Part shown: one piece after another, positions 8,255 through 18,736 of the stretch
Position numbering within the stretch: the first letter of the stretch is position 1
How the letters are laid out: the number at the start of each line of letters is the position of its first letter
DNA from: an uncultured Pseudomonadales bacterium
GTDB taxonomy: Bacteria; Pseudomonadota; Gammaproteobacteria; Pseudomonadales; UBA7434
NCBI GenBank assembly: GCA_943788835.1
Contig: CALSRU010000011.1
Location: 1 to 64,000, forward strand
Reading direction: 5' to 3'
Length of the DNA: 64,000 nucleotides
Made by a program: the position numbers and the translations under genes
Notes under the pieces: model-generated
Database searches by the model: none
Seen by the model: only the letters and a program-made list of their open reading frames with translations
What the model was told of the DNA's origin: nothing

Positions 8255-11200
8255 TTACTCAAGAACCGGTCGAAGCCAGCGAGCCATCTCTTCTTTGGTG
8301 AAACCTTTGCGTTGAGCAATGCTATCTAATTGATCTGAACCAATCTTGCCCGTACCAAAATATTGGCTTTCAGGATGGGAGAAATAAAACCCGCTTACAG
8401 AGGCTGCAGGAAACATAGCAAAGCTTTCGGTTAACTCTACCCCTATCTTATTGGTGGCGTCCAGCAACTCAAAGAGCGTGTTTTTTTCAGTATGGTCTGG
8501 ACAAGCAGGGTAGCCAGGGGCGGGGCGAATACCGCGATATTTTTCTTTGATGATTTCCTCGGGGCTGAGTTCTTCGGTTTCGTCATAGCCCCAGTATTCG
8601 GTGCGCACGCGCTGATGCAGATGCTCTGCAAAAGCCTCAGCTAGTCTATCGGCTAGTGCTTTGACCATAATGCTGTTGTAGTCATCCCCTGCTTGCTCAT
8701 AATCGTCGGCTATTTGATCAGCATTGATGCCGACGGTAACAACAAAACCTCCAATATAATCAGCCTTCTCACTGCTCAGTGGTGCCACAAAGTCAGCGAG
8801 TGAAAGGTTAGCTTTGCCCGACGGTTTGTCTGTTTGCTGGCGTAGGTGGTGTAACTCTTTGAGCGTTTTATTTCGTTTTTCATCAGCAAACACAACGATA
8901 TCGTCGTCATTGATCTGATTGGCGGGCCAAAAGCCAAAAACAGCACGGGCTTCGAGTAGTTTTTCGTTGACGATTTTCTCAAGCATAAGTTGGGCATCTG
9001 CAAATAGCTGTGTGGCGGCTTCGCCAACAACTTCATCGTCAAGTATGCGCGGGTATTTACCAGCAAGGTCCCAAGTGATAAAAAAAGGCGTCCAATCGAT
9101 GCTGGGCAATAAGTTTTGCAGTGGGTAGTCAAGTAATAAATGCGAGCCTAGCGTTCGAGGAATGGGCGGGATGTAACTTTCCCAGGCTATGCGGTGTTTG
9201 TTGGCTACCGCTTGTTGGTAGCTCAGTAGTGCTGCCTTCGGTTTACGTTTGGCGTGACGTTCCCGCACTTTTTCATAATCTGTATTTGTTTCGTTAACAA
9301 AGTCGGCTTTTAATTCATCGCTAATGAGTTTAGTGGCAACGGCAACACTGCGCGATGCATCAGGCACGTAGACAGCCTGATCATTTTGATACTGAGGCTC
9401 AATTTTTACTGCTGTATGGGCCTTGGATGTGGTGGCGCCGCCGATTAATAGCGGTATGTTAAAATTTAGACGTTGCATTTCACTGGCAACATGAATCATT
9501 TCGTCCAAAGATGGCGTGATTAAGCCGCTGAGGCCAATCATGTCGACAGCTTCTTCTTTGGCACGGGCAAGAATATCGGAGCAGGCTACCATGACACCCA
9601 TGTCGATCACTTCAAAGTTGTTGCACTGCAAGACAACCCCGACTATATTTTTCCCAATATCGTGTACATCTCCTTTAACCGTTGCCATGAGTATTTTGCC
9701 GTTGGCTTTTTGTCCCTCTTGTTTTTCGGCTTCTATATACGGTTGCAAGTAAGCGACCGCCTGTTTCATAACGCGCGCACTCTTGACCACTTGAGGCAAA
9801 AACATCTTACCCTCGCCGAATAAGTCACCCACCACATTCATGCCATCCATGAGAGGGCCTTCAATCACCTGAATAGGTCGATCAAACTGCTGTCGCGCTT
9901 CTTCGGCATCGGTTTCAATAAACGTGTTGATGCCTTTCACCAAGGAGTATTCAAGGCGTTTGCCAACGGCCTCGTCTCGCCATGCAGGGTCTACCGCTTT
10001 AGTTTGCTGACTGCCATCGCCCTTGTATTTATCGGCAATTTCTAGAAGGCGTTCGGTGCTATCGGCTCTGCGGTTGAGGATAACATCCTCAACTCGCTCG
10101 CGGAGCTCTTCGGGAAGATCATCGTAGATAGCGAGTTGACTTGCATTGACAATACCCATGTCCATACCGGCTTTAATGGCGTGGTATAGAAAGACCGAAT
10201 GGATGGCTTCGCGTACAGGGTTGTTGCCTCGAAATGAAAACGATACGTTGCTTACGCCGCCAGATATTTTGGCATGGGGTAGGTTGGCTTTAATCCACTG
10301 CGTGGCTTCTATAAAGTCGACAGCATAATTATTGTGTTCTTCTATGCCAGTGGCAACGGCAAAAATATTGGGGTCGAAGATAATATCTTGCGGTGCAAAA
10401 TCTATTTTATCAACCAATGTACGGTATGAGCGTTCGCATATTTCTATTTTACGCTTGACCGTGTCGGCCTGACCTTGCTCATCAAAGGCCATCACGACAA
10501 CTGCCGCGCCATATTGCTGGCATAGTCGTGCCTGTTGCAAAAATTTCTCTTCACCTTCCTTTAAGCTAATAGAGTTAACGATGGCTTTACCTTGAATGCA
10601 CTTCAGGCCCACTTCGATCACATCCCATTTGGATGAATCAACCATAATGGGTACGCGCGATATTTCCGGTTCTGAGGCAATCAGATTCATAAACGTTCTT
10701 ATAGCGGCATGTGCATCAAGCATGCCTTCGTCCATATTGATATCAATGATTTGCGCACCATTTTCGACTTGGTCGCGCGCGACATCTAATGCAGTGGCGT
10801 AATCGTCTTCAAGAATCAATTTTTTAAAACGTGCCGAGCCCGTAACATTGCACCGTTCGCCAACGTTAATAAATAAAGATGAATCGTCAATGTGAAAAGG
10901 CTCTAAGCCACTGAGTTGTAAATCGTGGCTTGGAGCAGGTAACGTTCGTGGTGTGCTCTGCGCGGCGGCATGAGCGATGGCTTCAATATGTGCCGGAGTG
11001 GTGCCGCAACAGCCGCCAACAGCATTAAGAAACCCGCGCTCGGCAAATTCTTGCAATTCTTGCTGCATGATGGCCGGCGTTTCATCATATTCGCCAAAAG
11101 CATTGGGCAGGCCCGCATTGAAATGGCCGCTAAAGAAGCAGTTGGCAGCATTGGCTAGCTCTTCAACAAAGGGCCTGACCTCAGAGAAACGACGGCCACA

Positions 11201-11965
11201 ATTTACGCCAACAATTAAGGGCTTGGCGTGGGCAATAGAGTTCCAAAAGGCGGAGGGCGTTTGGCCTGACAGGAGACGGCCACTCATGTCAGGGAAAGTC
11301 ACCGAGATCATGATTGGGAGGGCTGATGATGGATGTTCGGCAAAATAGGCCTGGATAGCAAAAATTGCCGCTTTGGCGTTGAGCGTGTCAAAGATAGTTT
11401 CGATGAGCAGCAAGTCAACGCCGCCTTCTACGAGTGCATCGACTGCTTCGGTATAGTCCGATACAAGGTCGTCGAAATAGATATTTCGCTCAGCAGGATC
11501 GTTCACGTTGGGGGAGATTGATGCGGTTCGTGGTGTTGGACCCAAAACTCCGGCTACAAAGCGAGGCTTGGTTGGGTCTTTAAGTGTGTATTCATCGGCT
11601 GCCAGGCGAGCGAGCTTGGCTCCGGCTACGTTAATCTCGCGGGCAGTATCCTCAAGCCCGTAGTCGCCCTGAGCCACGCGAGTGCCATTAAATGTGTTGG
11701 TTTCTAGAATATCGGTGCCAGCGTCGAGGTAGGCCCGATGAATCTGATCGATGACCGTAGGGTTAGTGATGTTGAGTAGGTCGTTATTGCCCTTTAGATC
11801 ACGATGATAGTCGGCAAAGCGCTTGCCTCGATAATCCGCCTCTTGTAAATCATAGGTTTGGATCATCGAGCCCATCGCGCCATCAATGACAAGAATTCGC
11901 TGCTCAAGAGCGCTGCGAAGCTTGCAGGGCGAATTATTGGCGTGGTCGTGTATTTTTGCGGTCAT
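8255..11965 (-). CDS. metH: Cobalamin-dependent methionine synthase
   Basis: About 1236 residues, cytoplasmic; transfers methyl from 5-methyltetrahydrofolate via cob(I)alamin to homocysteine. The order is homocysteine domain (about 15-335, zinc ligands in GVNC and GGCCGT), pterin domain ([11 protein letters not shown] to about 630), cobalamin domain with DVHDIGKN (axial His about residue 768) and the C-terminal AdoMet reactivation domain ([15 protein letters not shown]). The ATG at 11965 is preferred to 11998 because the N-terminal length then fits the family; neither has a clear ribosome site. Several homocysteine-domain motifs are unusual: NCGRR for [13 protein letters not shown] for [17 protein letters not shown] for GTITDASGR. 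It is divergent from nfuA. I saw no riboswitch-like structure in the 290-base leader region. Confidence 0.95.
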   Translation of the reverse strand: MTAKIHDHANNSPCKLRSALEQRILVIDGAMGSMIQTYDLQEADYRGKRFADYHRDLKGNNDLLNITNPTVIDQIHRAYLDAGTDILETNTFNGTRVAQGDYGLEDTAREINVAGAKLARLAADEYTLKDPTKPRFVAGVLGPTPRTASISPNVNDPAERNIYFDDLVSDYTEAVDALVEGGVDLLLIETIFDTLNAKAAIFAIQAYFAEHPSSALPIMISVTFPDMSGRLLSGQTPSAFWNSIAHAKPLIVGVNCGRRFSEVRPFVEELANAANCFFSGHFNAGLPNAFGEYDETPAIMQQELQEFAERGFLNAVGGCCGTTPAHIEAIAHAAAQSTPRTLPAPSHDLQLSGLEPFHIDDSSLFINVGERCNVTGSARFKKLILEDDYATALDVARDQVENGAQIIDINMDEGMLDAHAAIRTFMNLIASEPEISRVPIMVDSSKWDVIEVGLKCIQGKAIVNSISLKEGEEKFLQQARLCQQYGAAVVVMAFDEQGQADTVKRKIEICERSYRTLVDKIDFAPQDIIFDPNIFAVATGIEEHNNYAVDFIEATQWIKANLPHAKISGGVSNVSFSFRGNNPVREAIHSVFLYHAIKAGMDMGIVNASQLAIYDDLPEELRERVEDVILNRRADSTERLLEIADKYKGDGSQQTKAVDPAWRDEAVGKRLEYSLVKGINTFIETDAEEARQQFDRPIQVIEGPLMDGMNVVGDLFGEGKMFLPQVVKSARVMKQAVAYLQPYIEAEKQEGQKANGKILMATVKGDVHDIGKNIVGVVLQCNNFEVIDMGVMVACSDILARAKEEAVDMIGLSGLITPSLDEMIHVASEMQRLNFNIPLLIGGATTSKAHTAVKIEPQYQNDQAVYVPDASRSVAVATKLISDELKADFVNETNTDYEKVRERHAKRKPKAALLSYQQAVANKHRIAWESYIPPIPRTLGSHLLLDYPLQNLLPSIDWTPFFITWDLAGKYPRILDDEVVGEAATQLFADAQLMLEKIVNEKLLEARAVFGFWPANQINDDDIVVFADEKRNKTLKELHHLRQQTDKPSGKANLSLADFVAPLSSEKADYIGGFVVTVGINADQIADDYEQAGDDYNSIMVKALADRLAEAFAEHLHQRVRTEYWGYDETEELSPEEIIKEKYRGIRPAPGYPACPDHTEKNTLFELLDATNKIGVELTESFAMFPAASVSGFYFSHPESQYFGTGKIGSDQLDSIAQRKGFTKEEMARWLRPVLE

Positions 11966-12255
11966 TAAGTATTGGTTTCGGTGGTTGGGTCTAGACATGA
12001 CGTGGCCCGAACGCTTATTCGTCCACTGCCCGACTTATCTCGCTATTTTATCAAACTCTTGGGTCGCTGCTGCGTATTCATTAGTGTTTCGTAACTATTA
12101 AGTCTCAACAAGGTCTGAATAGGTCGAGGTTTGATGCTTTATCCTTTAAAATAAGTCCCGAGGGTGTTGCGTCAGTACAAGCGCAAGGGCGGGGCAGATT
12201 GGCGCGCCAGCGCGGCCGTCCAATTGAACATACGCAATTTAGCAAGAGTAAGACT

Positions 12256-12891
12256 ATGACTGAATCAACTTTTAGCTCCGGTGACCATGACCCCAGCAGC
12301 GAAAATTTTACTGAAATTGTGTTGACTGACTCAGCGCAGGAATATCTGTGTGGCCTGTTAGAGTCGCAAGACGAGGACGTTATCGGTATTCGCGTTTTCA
12401 TTAATGACCCCGGCACACCCAAAGCTGAAACGTGCATTGCTTATTGCCGCGAGGAGGATACCAGCGACAATGCACTGATTCGGCAATATACAGGCTTCAA
12501 GGCCTACTTTGATTCTAATAGTTGGAGCTATCTCGACGGCGCAAAAATTGATTATGCCAGCGATCGCATGGGCGGGCAGTTAACTATTAAAGCGCCCAAT
12601 TCGAAAATGCCACAGGTCAGGAGCGATAGCCCGCTGGCCGATCGTATCAAGTATCTGCTCTATACTGAAATCAACCCTTCGCTTGCGGCGCACGGTGGTG
12701 AAGTTTCGTTGATGACGATCGATGACGAAAACTATGCGGTTTTGCAGTTTGGCGGGGGTTGCCAAGGCTGCAGTGCGGTGGATGCGACCTTAAAAGATGG
12801 CGTAGAAAAAACTCTCAAAGAGCACTTGCCCGATCTGGCTGGTGTGCGTGATGTCACCGACCATACCGATCGCAGTAACGCCTACTACTAG
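12256..12891 (+). CDS. nfuA: Fe-S biogenesis protein NfuA
   Basis: A 211-residue iron-sulfur carrier that delivers 4Fe-4S clusters to apo-proteins. The N-terminal half is an A-type-like domain. The C-terminal half is the Nfu domain with the cluster-binding C169-x2-C172 in GGGCQGCS, preceded by the typical [14 protein letters not shown]. The ATG at 12256 is chosen over an upstream in-frame start at 12199 because it matches the family N-terminus, though the ribosome site is weak. There is an N-terminal extension of about 15 acidic residues before [11 protein letters not shown]. Confidence 0.93.
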   Translation: MTESTFSSGDHDPSSENFTEIVLTDSAQEYLCGLLESQDEDVIGIRVFINDPGTPKAETCIAYCREEDTSDNALIRQYTGFKAYFDSNSWSYLDGAKIDYASDRMGGQLTIKAPNSKMPQVRSDSPLADRIKYLLYTEINPSLAAHGGEVSLMTIDDENYAVLQFGGGCQGCSAVDATLKDGVEKTLKEHLPDLAGVRDVTDHTDRSNAYY

Positions 12892-12964
12892 TCGAACCAT
12901 TAACAATGCTGAGTAGCAATATTGTTGTGGCTACTGTTTGTCCTCTTATGAAATTATCTCTGTA

Positions 12965-15172
12965 ATGAAGTCACATATCGTTCAACCAGCCACCGCTTCT
13001 CCGTTATTCGGTCACACGCCTTATTGGGCTGAGTGCTATGGCACTGCGCCTTACTTGCCGATGTCTCGTGCAGAGATGGATGTCTTGGGCTGGGATAGCT
13101 GCGACATTATTATTGTGTCGGGTGATGCGTATGTGGATCACCCCAGTTTTGGTATGGCGGTTATCGGCCGCATGCTCGAAGCGCAAGGATTCCGTGTTGG
13201 CATGATTAGTCAGCCCGACTGGAAAAGCGCCGACCCTTTCAAATCCTTAGGTAAGCCCAACCTGTTTTATGGCGTAACCGGCGGCAACATGGATTCCATG
13301 ATAAACCGCTATACGGCCGATCTGCGTACGCGCAGCGATGACGCTTATACCGCTGGAGGTGAAGGGGGTAAACGCCCAGATCGTTGCGTCATCGTATACA
13401 GCCAGCGTTGCAAAGAAGCTTACCCTGATGTGCCAGTGGTGATTGGCGGCATTGAAGCTAGCTTGCGGCGTATTGCGCAATACGATTACTGGAGCGATCA
13501 GGTGCGTCGTTCAGTACTAATCGACGCCACGGCTGATGTGTTGCTTTATGGTAATGCCGAGCGCGCTATTGTTGAAGTAGCTCATGCCTATGCGCAGGGG
13601 CGTGGTCCAGCCGATATGTATGATATTCGAGGCGCCACTTACATCAGGTCGCAAGTACCCGAAGGATGGCTTGAGGTTGATTCGGGCCGCATTGATTGGC
13701 CTAACAAAATAGATAAGCTGCCCAATCCCTATGAGTATGTGAACGAGCAAAGTAGCTGCGATCAGTCAGGCGATGATGCCGTGGGGGGGGCTGCGACGGC
13801 CGCCAGTCAGGTTGAGCCCATTAAAATTATACCGATGCCTCTGGCTACGCGAGAGCTGGCCAAAGAGGGTGTTGATAAAGAGAAGGTTTATATTCGGTTG
13901 CCATCTTTTGAAAAGGTGAGCAAAGATCCCGTGCTCTATGCACATGCATCTAGAGTTTTGCATCAAGAGAGTAACCCGCACAACGCCCGTGTTTTGGTGC
14001 AAAAGCATGGTCATCGTGAAGTGTGGGTTACACGTCCACCTATTCCATTGAGTACCCAAGAGCTCGATGCTGTTTTTGATTTGCCCTACCAGCGTCGCCC
14101 GCATCCTGTTTATGGCGATGCCAACATTCCTGCCTACGAGATGATTAAAACCTCAGTAAACATTATGCGCGGCTGTTTTGGCGGTTGTACGTTTTGTTCT
14201 ATAACCGAGCATGAAGGCAGAGTTATACAAAGCCGATCGGAAGATTCCATATTGCGAGAGGTTGAAAAAATTCGCGATCAGGTGCCAGGTTTCACCGGCT
14301 CAATATCAGATTTAGGTGGCCCTACGGCTAATATGTACCAGCTTAACTGTAATGATGATGTGATTCAGGCCAATTGCCGTCGTCTGTCATGCGTGTATCC
14401 AACTATCTGCAAAAATCTTGAAACCGATCATAGTCCTACAACGCAACTTTATCGCAAGGCGCGAGCAATCCCTGGCATTAAACGTATTTTAATTGCCTCT
14501 GGCCTACGTTACGACTTGGCGATACTCGATGAAGAGTACGTTAAAGAACTAGTGACCCATCACGTGGGTGGCTATTTAAAGATAGCGCCCGAGCACAGTG
14601 AAGACTCAACGCTGAGTAAAATGATGAAGCCGGGCATGGGTAGTTATCAAGCATTTAAGAAAATGTTTGAAAAATATTCTAAGCAGGCTGGAAAGAAGCA
14701 GTATTTAATCCCTTATTTTATAGCAGCGCATCCGGGTTGTACCGATGAAGACATGATGAATTTATCGTTGTGGCTGAAGAAAAATGACTTTCGTATTGAC
14801 CAAGTGCAAACGTTTTACCCCTCGCCCATGGCCTTGGCGACAGCGATGTATCACTCGGGCCGCAACCCGCTTAAAAAGTTGAATTATAAGCGCGGAGAGA
14901 AAGTGTTTTCGGCGAAAAAAATGGATCAGCGCCGTTTGCAAAAATCTTTTTTGCGCTATCACGATGAAAAAAATTGGGCTTATTTGCGAGAATCTCTACT
15001 GCGTATGAATCGTCGTGATTTAATCGGTTCGGGCGATCATCAGTTGGTGCCTGAAGAGGGGCACTCTGCACGAAGCTCTCATTCAAAGAAGCGAGAGGGT
15101 GGTAGTAATGTTCGCAATCGTAAAGCGAGCAAGCGACACAATAAAGCCCGCGGCGGTCAATGGAGTAAATGA
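12965..15172 (+). CDS. ygiQ: YgiQ family radical SAM protein
   Basis: A 735-residue member of the UPF0313/YgiQ family. The radical SAM cluster motif is C404-x3-C408-x2-C411 (CFGGCTFC). The N-terminal region shows the family signatures PLPMSR-like [12 protein letters not shown] and [12 protein letters not shown], and a cobalamin-binding-like fold is expected there. The C-terminus ends in a Lys/Arg/Gly-rich disordered tail. The physiological substrate is unknown to me. The ATG at 12965 gives a start like other members. A TTG at 12938 in the same frame adds nine unconserved residues. Neither has a strong ribosome site. Confidence 0.93.
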   Translation: MKSHIVQPATASPLFGHTPYWAECYGTAPYLPMSRAEMDVLGWDSCDIIIVSGDAYVDHPSFGMAVIGRMLEAQGFRVGMISQPDWKSADPFKSLGKPNLFYGVTGGNMDSMINRYTADLRTRSDDAYTAGGEGGKRPDRCVIVYSQRCKEAYPDVPVVIGGIEASLRRIAQYDYWSDQVRRSVLIDATADVLLYGNAERAIVEVAHAYAQGRGPADMYDIRGATYIRSQVPEGWLEVDSGRIDWPNKIDKLPNPYEYVNEQSSCDQSGDDAVGGAATAASQVEPIKIIPMPLATRELAKEGVDKEKVYIRLPSFEKVSKDPVLYAHASRVLHQESNPHNARVLVQKHGHREVWVTRPPIPLSTQELDAVFDLPYQRRPHPVYGDANIPAYEMIKTSVNIMRGCFGGCTFCSITEHEGRVIQSRSEDSILREVEKIRDQVPGFTGSISDLGGPTANMYQLNCNDDVIQANCRRLSCVYPTICKNLETDHSPTTQLYRKARAIPGIKRILIASGLRYDLAILDEEYVKELVTHHVGGYLKIAPEHSEDSTLSKMMKPGMGSYQAFKKMFEKYSKQAGKKQYLIPYFIAAHPGCTDEDMMNLSLWLKKNDFRIDQVQTFYPSPMALATAMYHSGRNPLKKLNYKRGEKVFSAKKMDQRRLQKSFLRYHDEKNWAYLRESLLRMNRRDLIGSGDHQLVPEEGHSARSSHSKKREGGSNVRNRKASKRHNKARGGQWSK

Positions 15173-15274
15173 TTGTTGGCGGCGCGCGTAAAAACATGCT
15201 TCTGCGAGACCGAAGACCCAAGACATCAGCGTGTAATGTGCTGAAAGAGCAATGATCAACAGTGAGATGGACCA

Positions 15275-15586
15275 ATGAGCGAATTTAATCAAGTATCGAT
15301 AGTGAAGGCAGCTAATATTTATTTTGATGGCAATGTCATTAGCCGCACCGTTAATTTTGAAGATGGTAGTCGAAAAACTCTGGGCTTTATGCAGGCGGGC
15401 GAGTATCAGTTTGGTACCGAGCAGGCTGAAATTATGGAGGTTTTAGGCGGTAGTGCTAGGGTGTTGCTTGCCGGTCAAGACGATTGGCAGACCTATGCTA
15501 CCGGCAGTAGCTTTGATGTGCCGGCTAACTCGACCTTCGAATTGAAAGTTGATGAGTATATGGATTATTGCTGTTCGTATATTTGA
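15275..15586 (+). CDS. ppnP: Pyrimidine/purine nucleoside phosphorylase PpnP
   Basis: A 103-residue single-domain cupin of the DUF1255 (YaiE) family, which phosphorolyses various nucleosides to base and ribose-1-phosphate. Family features present are [16 protein letters not shown] at the start, [14 protein letters not shown], and the closing [12 protein letters not shown]...YCCSYI. It is the usual full length. It is convergent with mdh, the two sharing a bidirectional terminator. Confidence 0.93.
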   Translation: MSEFNQVSIVKAANIYFDGNVISRTVNFEDGSRKTLGFMQAGEYQFGTEQAEIMEVLGGSARVLLAGQDDWQTYATGSSFDVPANSTFELKVDEYMDYCCSYI

Positions 15587-15615
15587 TGTTTCTCTGCGGT
15601 ATTAATATTTTAATG

Positions 15616-15641
15616 AAAAAGGCGCCTGAGGGCGCCTTTTT
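15616..15641. terminator. Bidirectional terminator between ppnP and mdh
   Basis: Perfect 11-bp stem AAAAAGGCGCC/GGCGCCTTTTT with loop TGAG, with A and T tracts on both sides suited to both converging genes. Confidence 0.9.
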
Positions 15642-15663
15642 CAAAGTTTTACTGAGCCAGTAT

Positions 15664-16644
15664 TTAAGGCAGTAAATGAGCTACTGCGTCGCGCTCTTCA
15701 CAAAGTTCAGTTTCCGTTGCGCTCATTTTTGCTCGGCTGAAGTCGTTAACATCCACATTTTGCACAATACTCCAATCACCATCACTGCAAGTCACCGGAA
15801 AGGAATAAATTAAACCTTCCTCGATGCCATAACTGCCATCACTGTATACGCCCATGCTTACCCAGTCACCCTGTGCTGAGCCGAGTGCCCAAGTGCGCAT
15901 ATGGTCGATGGCGGCATTGGCAGCCGAGGCTGCCGAAGAAGCACCACGCGCCTTAATGATGGCTGCACCGCGCTGCTGCACCGTAGGAATGAATTCATCT
16001 TCAAGCCAGCTTTGTTCAACGAGCTCCATTGCCGGCTTGTCGCCCACTTTGGCGTTGTATAAGTCGGGGTATTGCGTGGCTGAATGATTGCCCCAAATGG
16101 TCATATGGGTGACATCTGTAATAGTGACGCCGGTTTTTTTCGCCAACTGAGTCAATGAGCGATTGTGGTCTAGGCGTGTCATGGCAGTAAAGTTGCGCGG
16201 ATCGATCGACGGCGCATTGCGCTGGGCAATGAGTGCATTAGTGTTGGCGGGGTTGCCGACAACGAGCACTTTAATATCGCGGCTGGCGACACTATCGATG
16301 GCTTTGCCCTGCGCTGAAAATATTGCGGCGTTAGCTTCGAGTAAGTCTTTACGCTCCATGCCAGGACCGCGTGGCCTTGCTCCCACTAAAAGTGCATAGT
16401 CAGCGTCTTTAAACGCTACGGCGGCATCGTCGGTGCAAATGACATCGTTCAATAATGGAAATGCACAATCGTCAAGCTCCATAGCGACACCGTGTAGGGC
16501 ATCTAGTGCTGGCGTTATTTCAAGCATTTGTAAAATCACGGGCTGATCCTCGCCTAGCATAGCGCCAGAGGCGATGCGGAACAACAAGCCGTAACTGATT
16601 TGGCCGGCGGCGCCGGTAACGGTGACTCTCACAGCTGGTTTCAT
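15664..16644 (-). CDS. mdh: Malate dehydrogenase (NAD)
   Basis: A 326-residue cytosolic malate dehydrogenase of the LDH-like (type 2) group, interconverting malate and oxaloacetate in the TCA cycle. It has the Rossmann motif TGAAGQI near the N-terminus, substrate arginines in [24 protein letters not shown], and the catalytic His in TIWGNHSA. The ATG at 16644 has an AGGA site and gives the expected [15 protein letters not shown] start. An upstream in-frame ATG at 16671 is not needed. It is divergent from ttcA. Confidence 0.96.
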   Translation of the reverse strand: MKPAVRVTVTGAAGQISYGLLFRIASGAMLGEDQPVILQMLEITPALDALHGVAMELDDCAFPLLNDVICTDDAAVAFKDADYALLVGARPRGPGMERKDLLEANAAIFSAQGKAIDSVASRDIKVLVVGNPANTNALIAQRNAPSIDPRNFTAMTRLDHNRSLTQLAKKTGVTITDVTHMTIWGNHSATQYPDLYNAKVGDKPAMELVEQSWLEDEFIPTVQQRGAAIIKARGASSAASAANAAIDHMRTWALGSAQGDWVSMGVYSDGSYGIEEGLIYSFPVTCSDGDWSIVQNVDVNDFSRAKMSATETELCEERDAVAHLLP

Positions 16645-16920
16645 AAGTGTGTCCTGATGGTGGCCCTGCAAAGGGTTAAAAACGCATAAATTAATGCGCT
16701 AGGGTCAAAATTTCGCGCTGTATTGTAAGTGCGCGAGCCAATAAAAACCAGAAAAACACCGGTTCTGGTGAAAAACCGGCTTATTTGTTGGCCTGATCTA
16801 CCTTAAACTAGCCCACTCGCTTTTATGATTATGTAGTGTAATCAAGATAAGCCCATAGGCAGGCTAAGCAGCAATTACAGGCATGCCATACAGTTACTAA
16901 AAAAAGGTATTCACCGCACT

Positions 16921-17922
16921 ATGTCATTCAAGTACAACCACAAAACGGACGCCACAGCTGCCAATGAATGGGTTAGTCAGGCTGCTGGAGTGCTTACTCC
17001 CTCAAAATATGCTGGGTCAGAGCGCCTAGCTGGCCTGTCGAAGAGGCAGCGCACGGAGTTTAATAAGTTGCAAAAAAGATTGCGCCGCAATGTGGGTAGT
17101 GCCATTGAAGATTACGCGATGATTGAAGAGGGCGATAAAATTATGGTGTGCTTGTCTGGCGGCAAAGACTCCTATGCCATGCTTGATGTTTTATGCAACC
17201 TGCAAAAAAGCGCGCCGGTTAATTTTGAGCTCATTGCAGTCAACCTTGATCAAAAGCAGCCGGATTTTCCCGAGCATATATTGCCAGAGTATTTAGAACA
17301 GCAGGGGGTGGCGTTTCATATTTTAGAAAAAGACACCTACGCCATTGTGAAGTCAGTGATTCCCGAGGGGAAAACCACTTGTGGTTTGTGCTCTCGATTG
17401 CGTCGCGGTAGTTTATATGGCTTTGCCGAAGAAATTGGCGCCACTAAAATCGCACTTGGTCATCATCGCGAAGATATTATTGAAACGCTATTTTTGAATA
17501 TGTTTTATGGCGGCAAGCTCAAAGCCATGCCGCCAAAGCTACTCAGCGACGACAAGCGCAATGTGGTCATTCGCCCTTTAGCCTATTGTAAAGAGCGAGA
17601 CTTGCAAGCCTATGCAGATTACAAAGCATTTCCAATCATTCCCTGTAATCTTTGCGGTGCACAAGAAAACCTTCAGCGTCAGGCTATTAAAGGCATGCTC
17701 AGCGATTGGGGTAAGCGGTTTCCGGGTAGAGTGGAAAATATATTTGCCGCCATTAGTAATGTAGCGCCATCTCAACTGGCCGATGGCGATTTGTTCGATT
17801 TTCGCAATCTGCAAATCGATCGCTCACTGGGTAAAATTGACGCGCTTAATATTGATACGCCGCACGTGGATGCTGATCAGTTCGCGCCCGTTACGGTCAT
17901 TGATCCTTTGCCGCAATCATGA
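16921..17922 (+). CDS. ttcA: tRNA 2-thiocytidine(32) synthetase
   Basis: A 333-residue ATP-dependent, Fe-S dependent enzyme that thiolates C32 of certain tRNAs. It has the PP-loop SGGKDS at 79-84, cluster-ligand pair C154-x2-C157 (CGLC) and a second pair C242-x2-C245 (CNLC) with the third ligand. It is somewhat longer than the Escherichia coli protein, owing to an N-terminal extension before [16 protein letters not shown] and a C-terminal tail after the conserved FDFRNLQ. It overlaps the next gene by four bases (ATGA), so the two are co-translated. Confidence 0.95.
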   Translation: MSFKYNHKTDATAANEWVSQAAGVLTPSKYAGSERLAGLSKRQRTEFNKLQKRLRRNVGSAIEDYAMIEEGDKIMVCLSGGKDSYAMLDVLCNLQKSAPVNFELIAVNLDQKQPDFPEHILPEYLEQQGVAFHILEKDTYAIVKSVIPEGKTTCGLCSRLRRGSLYGFAEEIGATKIALGHHREDIIETLFLNMFYGGKLKAMPPKLLSDDKRNVVIRPLAYCKERDLQAYADYKAFPIIPCNLCGAQENLQRQAIKGMLSDWGKRFPGRVENIFAAISNVAPSQLADGDLFDFRNLQIDRSLGKIDALNIDTPHVDADQFAPVTVIDPLPQS

Positions 17923-18371
17923 ATGATAGCGAGCGGCCTTTTTGGCAGCGTAAAACCCTGACTCAAATGAACTCTGAGGAGTGGGAGCAGCTATGCGACG
18001 GGTGCGGACTGTGCTGCCTAGTCCGCATACAAGATGACGATACCGACGAAATCTATGATACCAACGTCATTTGCAAACACTACGATTGCAGCAAGGCTCA
18101 GTGCTCAAAATTTAATACACGAACAAGCATAAAAGAGGGTTGCGTTCAGCTCACACCGGCCCTGGTGGAGGAGTTTGATTGGCTACCCGACAGTTGCGCT
18201 TACCGCACGCTTTTGCGTGGTGATGCGTTGCCGGACTCGCATCCGTTAATTGCTCGCGAGCCGCCTATACCTAATGTAGTGCAAATTTTTGCCGGCCCAA
18301 GCTTGGTTAAAAATTCTAAAAAAATCGACCCTGCCAATCATTTAATTGCCCGAGAAGATTTTGATTATTAA
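17919..18371 (+). CDS. YcgN family cysteine-cluster protein
   Basis: A 150-residue member of the UPF0260/YcgN family, proteins with a zinc- or iron-chelating cysteine cluster and no settled function. It shows FWQRKTL, then [23 protein letters not shown] and KEGCVQL in the typical order, ending LIAREDFDY. It is translationally coupled to ttcA, a pairing consistent with, but not proving, a role connected to tRNA thiolation or metal supply. Confidence 0.9.
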   Translation: MNDSERPFWQRKTLTQMNSEEWEQLCDGCGLCCLVRIQDDDTDEIYDTNVICKHYDCSKAQCSKFNTRTSIKEGCVQLTPALVEEFDWLPDSCAYRTLLRGDALPDSHPLIAREPPIPNVVQIFAGPSLVKNSKKIDPANHLIAREDFDY

Positions 18372-18736
18372 ATAGTAAAAGGGGGACTAAGCGTGTCTGA
18401 GCGCGCATGTTGTCGAGAGGCGCTGTGTTAATGAGCTTGGTGTCAGGATGGATAGCCGTCTTTTCATTTTCGGTTAAGCCATCAATAATTTTTGCTGCTA
18501 GCCCGTCGCACGTACCTACGCTGATTGGGGTGAGCTTGATACGCAGAGCATAGCCGGAGGCGGGGCTATCTGCAGTAACCTTAATCGCTAACTGAGCGAG
18601 TGACAAAGCATAAGCTAGCGGAAGGATAAACGGGGAGCATGTGCTCCCCGTTTACAGGTGTTTTACAGCGCATCTACGGGATGGATGAAACCCGTATGGT
18701 GCAGTAGTCAGCTAGTGGCGGTGTTGCCTGCTGAAG
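18372..18736. other. Intergenic region between YcgN gene and icd
   Basis: The gap between converging genes holds the hairpin at 18628-18653. A minus-strand frame from about 18606 to 18373 is open and starts with a signal-peptide-like run (PFILPLAYALSLAQLA), but it lacks ATG or GTG at the start and its tail runs into the YcgN gene. I do not call it a gene. Confidence 0.35.
18628..18653 (-). terminator. Hairpin downstream of icd, probable terminator
   Basis: Perfect 12-bp inverted repeat AAACGGGGAGCA/TGCTCCCCGTTT with a two-base centre, 84 bases after the icd stop, followed on the minus strand by TTTATCCTT. The T-tract is short, so efficiency is uncertain. Confidence 0.6.

Noticed and set aside
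11966-12255. Possible SAH or cobalamin riboswitch upstream of metH
   Set aside because: I looked for the conserved cores and stem arrangement of both in the metH-nfuA gap and found no match.
18316-18606. Minus-strand frame with signal-peptide-like start between the YcgN gene and icd
   Set aside because: It has only a TTG start inside the hydrophobic run, no ribosome site, overlaps the end of the YcgN gene, and no family is recognisable.
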